Notes under the pieces: model-generated
What the model was told of the DNA's origin: nothing
What the model saw: only the letters and a program-made list of their open reading frames with translations
The model's database searches: none
Source of the DNA: Pigoraptor chileana
Taxonomy: Eukaryota; Opisthokonta; Filasterea
Length of the DNA stretch: 20,001 nt
Reading direction: 5' to 3'
Assembly: GCA_943704495.1 (NCBI GenBank)
Contig: CALSCR010001094.1
Coordinates: forward strand, 1-20,001
Made by a program: the position numbers and the translations under genes
Shown here: piece by piece, positions 1 to 9,300 of the stretch
Layout: each line of letters opens with the position of its first letter
How positions within the stretch are numbered: position 1 is the stretch's first letter

Positions 1-13
1 ATGAACTGTGCAG

Positions 14-1341
14 GCATCGAGGAGAGCCAGAGAGGACTCGTGTTCAAGCCGTTCATGCAGCTGAATGGAGCGGCGAGACACCAGGGGGTCGGGCTGGGTC
101 TGTACCTGTGCTCGATGCTGGCGGAGGCAATGAGCGGGTCGATTGGGTTTGAGAGCACATACGGGGTGGGAAGCACGTTTTGGTTTGAGATACCTTATGT
201 GTTGGGGTCCCGGGATGAAGTGAGTGGGTCTCCGTCGGTATCAAGTGGGAGCCAAGACGGAAGGACTGTGGTGGTGGAGGTGGTGGACGATTTACCGTCC
301 TCAGTCATCAGGGAGATGCCAAACTGCGTGTCGGTGGGTATATCACGGGCTTGAATGAGAGACTCAGACCGAACGTTCAAATCTATTCAGTGTCTTAGGA
401 GATTTGCAGTGCCGATTTGACAGTAATGAGTTCAGCACCGGAAACGCCTTCTCAGTGTATAACTGCATCGATTCGTGACGATGAGAGTGTGGCTGTGTTT
501 CTGGTTCTTGGCGGACCGACGGGTGTGGGGGGCACTGATGCTGACTGGTAGCTGATTGTTTGCATCACAGGCGCTGGGTATAAAGCTGGACGAACCGATT
601 GAAATGCACGAGATACCTTCGCAAACCGTCGCGATGGTTCGTGTGGGATGTTGCTTTTGCCGCTTGTGGTCGATCATCGAAGTATGACATTTTGGGTTCA
701 TTTTTGTGTGATCAAACTGGACGCAGCTGACTATTCTGTGTGTTCTTGTTTTTTGGTCAATATTAATAATGTGCAGGCCGGTGTGGATCAAGTGCGATCA
801 ACCGTGGAGACATTGCCGGCATTGCGACATCTTGTGTGTGACGATGGGCGCATCAACCGGGTGGTACTGAAGCGGTACATCCAGGGGCATTCGGCGGACG
901 CAATCGTGGACGAGGCGGAGAATGGGCATGCAGCAGTGCTGCTGGCGAGTGAGAGAGGATACGACTTTATTTGGATGGACATCAAGATGCCCATCTTGAA
1001 TGGAATCGGTGGGATTTAGAGCTTCACTCAGGCAGCCAAGGCGGTTTTTGTGTTTCGGTCACTATGTGTAATTGGTCTTTTCTGAAGTTTGGCTGTGTCA
1101 TGGACGGGCTGTGATTTTGCGCGCAGAGGCCACTGAGCAAATACGACGTCTGGCACGGCACATACGCACGCCCATCATTGGCGTGACGGGCGATGTCACT
1201 GCGGAGGAGGTCTCGCATTACCGTGAAGTCGGGATGCAGGAAGTGCTCAGCAAACCAGTCGCCAAGAAAACAATCGCCGATATTGTTGGAACGTTTCGCA
1301 AGGTTGCGGATATCAGCTTCAGTCTCAATGTAGCAAATTAA
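14..1341 (+). CDS. Hybrid sensor histidine kinase, C-terminal part (HATPase_c end plus receiver domain)
   Basis: This is the 3' end of a hybrid histidine kinase: an ATP-binding kinase core followed by a phosphate-accepting receiver. My exons are 14-337, 424-524, 571-642, 777-1008 and 1127-1341, giving 313 visible residues. The ATG at position 1 is probably not the start: TGTGCAG at 7-13 looks like a 3' splice site, and the exon then opens with Gly-Ile of the G1 box. The F box (FKPFMQ) and G2 box (GVGLGLYL) of HATPase_c follow. A linker of about 100 residues comes next, possibly a degenerate first receiver. The last three exons encode a good receiver: acidic pair in VCDDGRINR, phospho-acceptor Asp in WMDIKMP, Thr in GVTGD and Lys in LSKPV. 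Splicing 1008 to 1127 restores NGIEATEQIRRL, the usual receiver sequence after the Asp loop. The H box, N box and sensor lie upstream of the window. The family call is firm; the linker exons 424-642 are less certain. Confidence 0.85.
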
Positions 1342-1511
1342 AGTAGGGCTGGTCCTGTTTCGTGAGAATTGCCTATGGACTAACTGAGCGGCATAATTTC
1401 ATACGGCCGGCCGACAGTTCGGTGGCTCAGATACTGTCACCGGTTGGCTCTGTCACGGCATGGCAGTAGCCGCAGTCCGGCCGAGATAGACAGCCGATTC
1501 GGCTGGCTGCG

Positions 1512-1555
1512 GCATGTTACTCTCGGATTTCTTAAAATGGGATGCATGTTACTCT
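1512..1555 (+). repeat. Direct repeat of a 12-mer, GCATGTTACTCT, 32 bp apart
   Basis: GCATGTTACTCT occurs exactly at 1512-1523 and again at 1544-1555, about 460 to 500 bp upstream of the ATG16 start. The spacing is close to three helical turns, so it could be a paired protein-binding site. That is inference only. Confidence 0.5.
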
Positions 1556-1968
1556 ACATTCAAGCGAGCGCTCGCATAAATGTTTTGGAAGACTTTCCGT
1601 GACAATAGTGACGTTTGAGTGCATGCTTGAAACACAACAAAGCAAACACTTACAGAATCTAAAGTCCGCTGATTGTTGTTCTGAGTGCATAACTACCCAA
1701 ACCGCTCTGTATGAGATTAACTGTGACTAGATTGCTAAAGAAAGCTCCACTTTCCAGCGGTAATAAGGCAGCCGTGCCATTTTCATGTGACAAGTAGAAG
1801 AAGCAAGGTAAAGTTGTCACTGCTTACAGTATGCACAACAGTTTTCAATCATTTTTGTCGAGTTTTGATTCCTTTCTGCGCATCCGTGTGCTCAGTTTCT
1901 TCGATTCTGTCTCCTTGTCTTTTGTCTTTGGCGAGTTTCAGGGGACTTCATTTCGACGCTTGGCGGCG

Positions 1969-1978
1969 TATAATATAT
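1969..1978 (+). promoter_or_regulatory. TATA-like element of ATG16
   Basis: TATAATATAT lies 36 to 45 bp upstream of the ATG16 start codon. A similar TATAATATA lies upstream of the ion-channel start on the other strand (17234-17242), which supports a shared core-promoter element. If it acts as a TATA box, the 5' UTR would be very short. Confidence 0.4.
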
Positions 1979-1993
1979 CGTCCGTCACACTCG

Positions 1994-2010
1994 GACACTC
2001 GCTGAGTGTC
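1994..2010 (+). promoter_or_regulatory. Small hairpin next to the ATG16 start codon
   Basis: GACACTC (1994-2000) and GAGTGTC (2004-2010) are perfect inverted repeats around the triplet GCT. The stem ends three bases before the ATG at 2014. It could be a stem in the 5' leader affecting initiation, or a palindromic protein site near the transcription start. Confidence 0.4.
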
Positions 2011-2013
2011 ACA

Positions 2014-5000
2014 ATGGCGTGCTTGTTCCACACGCCGCCCGGGCGGCGTTGGAAGCACGATGTTCGGGTCAAACTTTCCCTGCGAAATGCGTCTCAGAGC
2101 GAGAGCTACGATGTCATGGTCGAGACTGGTAAGTTTTGGGCTGCGGTATTTTTTGGCGGCCTCTAGCGTCTCGTGTGTGGCGCGGTATGCACACAAGGCG
2201 TGTGGCGCTCTTTATTTCCTGTCTCAAAATTTGTCACTTCCTCCCCCACTGTCACACAGTGACGAAACACATTGAAGAAATCGCTGCTTTGAAGAAGGAC
2301 AACAAACTTCTTCAGCGGGAAAATACTCAACTTCAAGTCGAGAAAAACACTCTTGCGTTACAAGTGGACAAACTTAAGGAGGCCGGGTGTGTGAAATAGT
2401 CTCCCATTACGTATCATTCCTTCAAATTGTGCGCAATCGGTTACTAAGTTGGCTTCGTGTGTATTTCCATTGTGTAGAGATGTGACGGTCAGTTCTGCGG
2501 TGAATGCTCGGGTGGCGCTGCTAGAAGAGCGACTTGCTCGCGCCCAAGAGGAGCTCATGGAGTCGTACAAACACAAAGGGCACAATGCCCAGCGTGTACT
2601 TGACCTTAACCATGCCGTAATGGTCAAGGATGAAGAGGCGAAAAAAAGGGAGAGCGAGATTGCTGTGCTCCAGTCTGCGGTCGCAATCCACATTAGGCAG
2701 CTTGAAGACGTGAAAGGCACAGTTGCAGAGAAGGACGTGACGATTCAGGTCCTTCAAGACGAGCTACAGGCGCTGCAACTGGAACTGCTGCGGATTGAGG
2801 AGCGAAACCGCGACCTTGAGAGGGACAACAAGGAGCTGGTAGAAAGGTGGCTGCGAAAGATGAACGAGGAGGTACGTCTTCATTTGCTCTGTGGACGGAG
2901 GCAATTGCTGCTGCCCCAGTTTGATCGAAATTTTGTTGTGGTACTGCAATGTTGCCGGGAAGGTTAGCAAGTGTGTGACTCCATGAGTTTACATAATGGG
3001 TGTTTTGTATTAGAGCTCCATGTGGTTATGTCCCGTGTTAATGTTTTTTGCACATGTTGAGTTGCGCATGCGCTTGTAACGCGGTTCACCTCACACACTG
3101 CCGCATCATTACTGTGAAGATATTGTTACTCATTCCTCAACGACGCCTCCGAATGTGCCCATTCATAAATATCCTCAACGAAAACTATGAATAGGCACAA
3201 AAGATCAACGACGCAAACGCGTTCATCGAGCAGGTATCGGAACTCAAGAAGACCCAGGACCTGCGTGATGCCGTTAGCAGCGACCATTTTGCCGCCGTCG
3301 CATCGTCTCCAGGGGGCACTGATATTCAGCAGCAGCTCATGCAGGCCCTCGACTCGTCGGGTACGCTTGCAAACGGGGACGGTGCGTCGATTATGTCGGC
3401 GTCCACGTCTTCCCTACCTGGTGCGGATGCTCAGGCTGTTCGCGGTCGGCGACAGTCCAACGTTGGTGTGGTTGTAGTACCCACTACAGCTGTTCACCGC
3501 ATTATAGGACATGATGGCGATGTCAACTGTGTGCAATTCAGCACAAATGGAATGCGGATAGTGACGGGCGGTAACGACAAGAAGGTGAAGGTGTGGGATG
3601 CCAAGACCGGCGTCGCCTTGATCACGCTCCTCGGTGCCACTCAGAGTGTCATGTCCGTCGCATTTAATTCAAAGGACGATCTTGTCATGGGCGCATCGAA
3701 CGACCATGCCGTGCGCCTGTGGGGCGTGCAGTCTGGCAGAATACGGGTACGTGACGTCTCTCTATGATTGTTTGCTATGGTGCTCTCCACTCAGAGTGAC
3801 CCTTATGAATCAAATTCTTAAGCGACTTGCTCCTCAATGTCCAACTTTGTTTCTACGTTTCTTTTACCATCCAGCACACTCTCACCGGTCACATCGGGAA
3901 AGTATTGAGTGCGAAGTTCTGCGGCGATAACAAAGTGGTGAATACTTTGGCGTAGCTGTGATTACTGCACCTGCCTGTCTTCTCTTCAATTTGTGTGTGC
4001 CCTGCAGACGTCGTATAATGCAACTGTTATATTGGCTGGACTCACAACCTACTTTTATCATCTTAACGCCTCCAAAAATTTCCGTGCTTTCTTGGCTCGA
4101 AGGTGTCGGGAAGCCATGATAGGACAATCAAGATATGGGATCTATCCCGGGGATACTGTATCCGTCTTTACTACCTGCTCAACTTATGTCTAGTGCGGCA
4201 CGTGCCTGTTGCTCTTTTGGAAGCGTGGCGCCGTGCGTTGTGTGATGGGGTGGTAATGGGATACTGCCGCTCAGTTGTTGAATCCTTAACCCACTGGCAA
4301 ATCAATTTCCCTCCGTACACATTATGTACTCGATCATTGTCGTGATGATGGGCCAACTCCGATAGGCACACGCACATTTTTCACATTTTCAAGCTGCAAT
4401 GACATTGCGATGGCTGATGATGACGGGTGAGTTTTGAGAGAGTTTTTTAATGTTTATGTTCATAAAGGCAATTACTACTTCCAATGCGGAATATGAGCTT
4501 TTTGTCGTTCAGATTGTGCGCCTATCTCTTGCTACTTGGTTTGCCAGCGAAGCACATTCTCTTTGGTGAATGCTTACAATTCTCTGAATGGATTTTTGTG
4601 TTGTGTTTATATTTTATGGTTACAGGACGGGCATTATCAGCGGTCACCTCGACAACCACGTTCGGATATGGGACTCTCGCGTGGGCGACTGCACCAACGA
4701 AATCACAGGCATACATACTGGACAGATTACTTCGCTTGACCTGTCAGCTGGTGTGTGGCTGCGACTTCATAAATTGAAATGTTGGCTTCTGTAATTCTGT
4801 TGTTTGTGTGCTGCATCCAGCTTAATTGTCTGCTAATTATTTTCTTGTTCTATTTGTTTGTTTTTTTTGCAGACCGACGCCAGCTGCTTACCAATTCGAG
4901 AGACAATACGCTCAAGCTCATCGACCTCCGCATGTTCCAAGTTGTCAACACGTTCTGGTGGGTTAATAACGATGCTTAGAAGTATGGAAAATGAGAAAAG

Positions 5001-6308
5001 GGAGCAGCTGAAGTGGATTGCCTATGTGGAGGGTGACGGTGGATCCAAGTGGATGAAGTGGTGGTGTGTGCATTGGTATATGCAGTGGTGTATGCAAGTG
5101 GTGTGTAACTGGATGAAGTGGTGGTGTGTGCATTGGTATATGCAGTGGTGTATGCAAGTGGTGTGTAATTGGATGAAGTGGTGTATGCAAGTGGATGCAG
5201 TGGTGTGTGCAAGTGGTGCATTGGTGCAATGCAAGTGTATACAAGTATATATTTTGATGTGTTCAAGTGGATGAAGTGGTGTGTGCAAGTGGATGAAGTG
5301 GTGTGTACGTGGATGTAGTGGTGTATGCAAGTGGATGTAGTGGGTACATGCAAGTGGATGCATGTGTATGCAAGTGGATGCACGCATTGGCGTGTACTAG
5401 TGGATGCACTTACACGTGCAAGTGGATGCAGTGTGTGTGCAAGTGGGAAGTTGAATGCAATGAGATCAAGTGAATAAGCATGTGAAGATGAATGCAAGTG
5501 GAGTAACAAAAGCTATTTCATGGGGCGTGCATATCAACTCCGGTTGCGATATAAAGTGCTGTTGTCCGTTGGTTATGCTTTATTATGCTAGTACCGCCCT
5601 CATCCATCTCACTTCCTCTTATCAACCTGGTTCGTCCCTGGCGTGCTTATTCTGAACAACTATGCTGTAGTGGCGAGGGATACCGCAATGGCATGAACTG
5701 GTCCAAGGCCTGTTTCAGGTGAAGGCACACTGCCCACGCCTCGTCTGCTCGTTTTAAAATGTATGGCGCGACAATGAGGAGTTACATCGATAACTCGCTA
5801 TTTCTGTTACGTCATTCTTGACAGCTCATTCCTGAGTCTAAAATCTCTCCCTGCAGTCCGGATGCGCGATATGTTGCGGCGGGATCGCAAGACGGCCTCG
5901 TGTATGTCTGGAATTCGCAAACGCTCAAACTGGAGCGACAGCTGAAAGATCACCAGTGGGTGTTGCGCTCACTGTCGTATTTACTGTCCTATTTGCTGTT
6001 TCATTGTTGCTGTGTGGAAGCAAATTCTTTAAATTTTGACGGGATGTTGCCTTGCGCTACTTTGAGCGACTGCTAATCAACACCATGCACCCATGCAGAG
6101 GTTCCGTTTCCGCTGTCGCCTGGAATCCACAAGGCCACCAGATTGCGTCATGCGATAAGGACAAGATGTGGGTGCTTTATGAGTAAAATACCTGGTTGAA
6201 TTTCGATTCACCAGCAAGCTAATTGTATGGAAGCTCAAAGAGTCGACTGAAGCGAAGCGATTTTTATACGCACAACCTGGCGAACGACGCGCACGACAGC
6301 AAAACTGA
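2014..6308 (+). CDS. ATG16: Autophagy protein ATG16 (ATG16L1-like, coiled coil plus WD40 propeller)
   Basis: ATG16 binds ATG5-ATG12 and directs lipidation of ATG8/LC3 at the growing phagophore. Exons: 2014-2128, 2260-2386, 2478-2871, 3195-3746, 3875-3937, 4103-4157, 4366-4426, 4626-4750, 4873-4957, 5671-5718, 5857-5955, 6099-6167 and 6215-6308, giving 628 residues (human ATG16L1 has 607). The N-terminus has a Trp/basic stretch (GRRWKHDVRVKLSLRN) in the place of the ATG5-binding helix. A coiled coil spans about residues 40-230, including NKELVERW, close to NQELVTRW of human. A Ser/Gly/Gln-rich linker follows. Seven WD40 blades run from about residue 312: HDGDVNCVQF, GGNDKKVKVWD, TLTGHIGKVLSAKF, SGSHDRTIKIWDL, FSSCNDIAM, SGHLDNHVRIWD and GSVSAVAWNP are visible. 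A basic tail extends about 20 residues past the last blade. The ATG at 2014 is chosen because upstream sequence in this frame does not resemble the family. The WD40 half marks it as the holozoan/amoebozoan-type form rather than the short yeast Atg16. Confidence 0.93.
4158..4365 (+). other. ATG16 intron 6, with U12-like splice signals
   Basis: The intron opens with GTATCCG and contains TCCTTAAC at 4283-4290, the core of the U12-type branch-point consensus. It sits in phase 1. The flanking exons join to give GYCTRTFFTFSSCNDI, which lines up without gaps with human CIKTVFAGSSCNDI. Against a U12 call, the branch-like motif lies 75 nt from the acceptor TAG at 4363-4365, farther than usual. No AG occurs between the motif and the acceptor. 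Confidence 0.35.
4958..5670 (+). other. ATG16 intron 9 (713 nt), the longest intron in the window
   Basis: The boundaries are set by phase: exon 9 ends in TG and exon 10 begins with T, giving Cys, then GEGYRNGMNWSKACFS matching the sixth blade of ATG16L1 (GFKCGSDWTRVVFS in human). More than half of the intron is a G/T-rich minisatellite, listed separately. Open frames on both strands across it are low-complexity products of the repeat. Confidence 0.8.
5040..5460 (+). repeat. G/T-rich minisatellite inside ATG16 intron 9
   Basis: The core unit is TGCAAGTGGATG and variants (GGATGAAGTGGTG, TGCAGTGGTGTG), seen clearly near 5188, 5285, 5327, 5350, 5370 and 5418. The left end has a higher-order 60-bp unit: 5051-5110 and 5111-5170 are near identical, with a third partial copy from 5171. 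The transcribed-sense strand is strongly G/T-rich and poor in C. The array ends near 5460. Confidence 0.9.
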
Positions 6309-6394
6309 TAGTGTTACGAATCAGGGTGAGAGAAAGACATGGAGTCATGGGGTCAGAACTGCTCTAACGCGCGAGACAACGAGGGGCTCGTCAT

Positions 6395-9300
6395 CTAGCT
6401 ATAAGGCTTTGCGCCGGGCCGCTCTTTCTCGGTCTCTTTCTCCACGGCAATCTTCGCGCTGATCTTGTCCCAATCGACGGTAACCTAAGCATAAAATATA
6501 GGCAACAGTGAGCAGGATGTAGCCAGATATTTCCAACCACATTAAAATTGTTTAGGAATTACAAATAAGGAGCAAAGGATGACTACGACAGCGCCCAATA
6601 TCGTGCGATAGTCGAGTATCAAAGGTAATCTATTGTGACACTCACCCCCTGAGCATACTGCAAAAATTTCTTGTTTGTCTCTTTGCGGTTGAAAGCGCGG
6701 AGATACTTCTCACGGAATGCAAGCACAGTGTCGACGTGCGTCTTGTGCTTGACAGCAAGTTCGAGTGCTCTGCGTGCGATGGACACGATGTGGTAAGCGA
6801 ACGGAGTATATATAAGCAATTGGATGACACGGCCATTTGATGGCTAGAGACAAATACATCGACCTTAACATCAAAAAGTTGGAGGTAGGACGTTGTAATA
6901 TAATATGTAAGTTTGTAATATAAGATACACGAACCCCACACAATAGTGCGTAAAAGACTCACCTCTCCCAGTTGCAGAGGTTGATATGCATCTTGATGGC
7001 ACGGTACGTGAGGCCTGCCTGCAAATAGATCGATTCTGCCTCTGCGGGCTGTCGGCGGAAGAGCGCCAGTTCCGCCGCGCGGCCTTCCGGGGTGGGCAAC
7101 GACTTGATGTGCCCAATGTACTGCACCTTGGCCACCTACACACATTTATACAAGTAAATGAAAAGGAAACACCCGCCACCAAGAAACGATGTTTAAGAAA
7201 TAAGTAATGGGTTGCGATACTCGATGATGAACAAAAGCGACAACCAAAAAGGAAACCCCACCTCGTTGATGGCCGCATATGCAACCTCTGCTGTGTTCAG
7301 TTCCTTTCCGTGTATGGCCATTGCAGCTAGACATGCCCACATAATCTCATCCTGTAGAGAAAGAGAGCAGGATTCAAGTCAGTGGTTTTGAGATGAAGAT
7401 GGATGGATGGGGGATGGAGTATATATTATGGGTATCGACCAATCACTCTCAGAGGAACGACGGCAAGGCCATGATTTTTTAACTGCCAATTGCAAGGGTT
7501 ACACAGAGAAAAGAGGCATACCTTGACAAAGCGACACAATCGCACAGCGTCCTCCCAATGGCCGCCCTCAGCGTACTCGTGGAGAATTGCAGGATAAGGC
7601 GACACACTGCACACCACAGCACATACACAAAAAAGATGAGTCAGCAGTGAACTCAGTTTTACACACGAAGTCATGCGTGGCATACATATATGCGAAGAAA
7701 TAAACCAACGCCAGTACAATACATCTCACCTGGCCGTAATGAGAGCTCCCTCCGCACGGCGGACAGTGCAGTGGTTGCCATGGAAAGTAATAAGTGTTGG
7801 GCTCTTTCCAAATTCGCTGCGAAACGAAACGGAACGAAACACACACACACACACACACACGTGGAAAGATTGCGAAATGATGGCGTTCAGAAATCACTGC
7901 ATACGCATGATAACGTAGAAATATCCGGGAAACCTAGTGGCTGACGATAGTATGAAAATTAAACATAACTTCTCACTACCACACGACGGTTTTGAATTTT
8001 CCAAATTAACAGCCCATTCACATGCAGAAGACAACAGAATGAAACCGAATCCAAGGCTCAAGGGAAGCATGTCTTCGCACACACCTTCCATCCCTCTCCA
8101 AGCGCGTTGCAGGCATAATGTCACGGTCGACATATGCAACCTTGGGGTAGTACCACGCCGTAAACTTGCCGTCAAGAATTCCGACAAGCATGTTTGTTGA
8201 GTCGTTCCAAGCGACAGCGCTTACCATGGTGCCGAGCTTCACCACCGATGCCTCTCCCCGGCGCACCGGTGTAATGTAGAGATCTCTGTTGCGGTCGACA
8301 ATGGCGGCATACCGCTCGGTGGCAGGGCCGCACTGGTCAAGCGCAATCTCGCTGATTTCGAGCGTATGCCTCAAAGGACCCTCGCCGATTTCCTTCCCCG
8401 TCTGAACTTCAAACACGTGAATGGCTGTTTTCTCATCCGCAAACATGCAATGGACACATGCGCACACACACATTGAAAAAACACTTCCATGAGTATGTTG
8501 CACGAGAGGAAACACCACAACAAGGAACAATTCATGCCCACCCTTTTCGTCCGCCCGATCGCGCACAATAAGCGTGTCGTTGCTGAGCGAGACAGTCTGC
8601 TTGTTGAGATGCTCCGCACGAATGCCACTGTATTTCGGCGAGCTGACGACGCGCCCCTCATACGTGTAGATCTGCATGCCGACGGCCGTATCAACAAGGA
8701 GAAAGTACCTGCAAAGTGTGTGTGTGTGATCGCCACAAAGGAGGATATGTGAGCATGCAAAAGCATACAGAAGGAATTTGAAATTTACTTAACGACAATA
8801 GGCTAAAACTGAATCTTACACTACATACCCACACCGACACACCGACACATACGCACAAAGGAGTTGGGAGCAAACGTACTTCTCGCACTGGAGAATAAGG
8901 CATATCGTGCCATCCTTGATGTCGAATATGTGTGGAGTGTTCCAGTTTGATGCAGAATATATAAAGCACTGCTGCGCCGTGGTTGCAACTAGATGACCAA
9001 ACGCAAATGACGACTTGATTACGCGATCCGGAAAGTCTGAGACCAGGATATCGAACAGACCGGCATATGCGTGCGTGTGTAGCAGAGAGTTTAGTGACAT
9101 TGACGTATGCACCATTCACACATATAGAAGCATGTACATGCATTTTAAAGGGGCGCATACGGGCAATAACACACGATTGAGGTCCCAGTTGTCTTACCGA
9201 GACTTTCCTTGGTTTCATTGAGCACATCACGCACGAGAATGCGATTGTCCTCATTCACAATGATTTCGTAGTTGCGCCATTCCATGCGCCTACACCGAGA

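Larger units (their letters stand above)
1342..2013. other. Intergenic region between the histidine kinase and ATG16 genes
   Basis: No convincing gene here. The open frames at 1542-1730 and 1787-2005 match no family I know. The stretch holds a run of short palindromes (CGGCCGGCCG at 1404-1413, an odd-centred 15-mer at 1491-1505, GCGAGCGCTCGC at 1564-1575), a repeated 12-mer, and the ATG16 promoter at its right end. It probably serves as the kinase 3' UTR plus the ATG16 upstream region. Confidence 0.6.

Noticed and set aside
1-3. ATG at position 1 as the start of the first gene
   Set aside because: The frame opens in the middle of the HATPase_c domain, and TGTGCAG at 7-13 is a typical acceptor. 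The real start is upstream of the window.
1787-2013. Open frame leading into ATG16 from 1831 as an N-terminal extension
   Set aside because: The upstream residues are Ser/Phe-rich, unlike the family, and cross the TATA-like element and hairpin. Known ATG16 proteins start close to the Trp/basic helix.
4858-5509. Long open frames on both strands across 4858-5274 and 4976-5509, with His/Thr/Pro- or Trp/Met/Cys-rich peptides
   Set aside because: They come from the minisatellite in ATG16 intron 9. They are low-complexity in every frame, and the flanking ATG16 exons splice across them in phase.
7774-7787. GTTGCCATGGAAAG, resembling the RFX X-box of ciliary gene promoters
   Set aside because: It lies inside an IFT80 coding exon (encoding part of ITFHGNH), about 3.8 kb downstream of the start, so it is most likely a coincidence of coding sequence.
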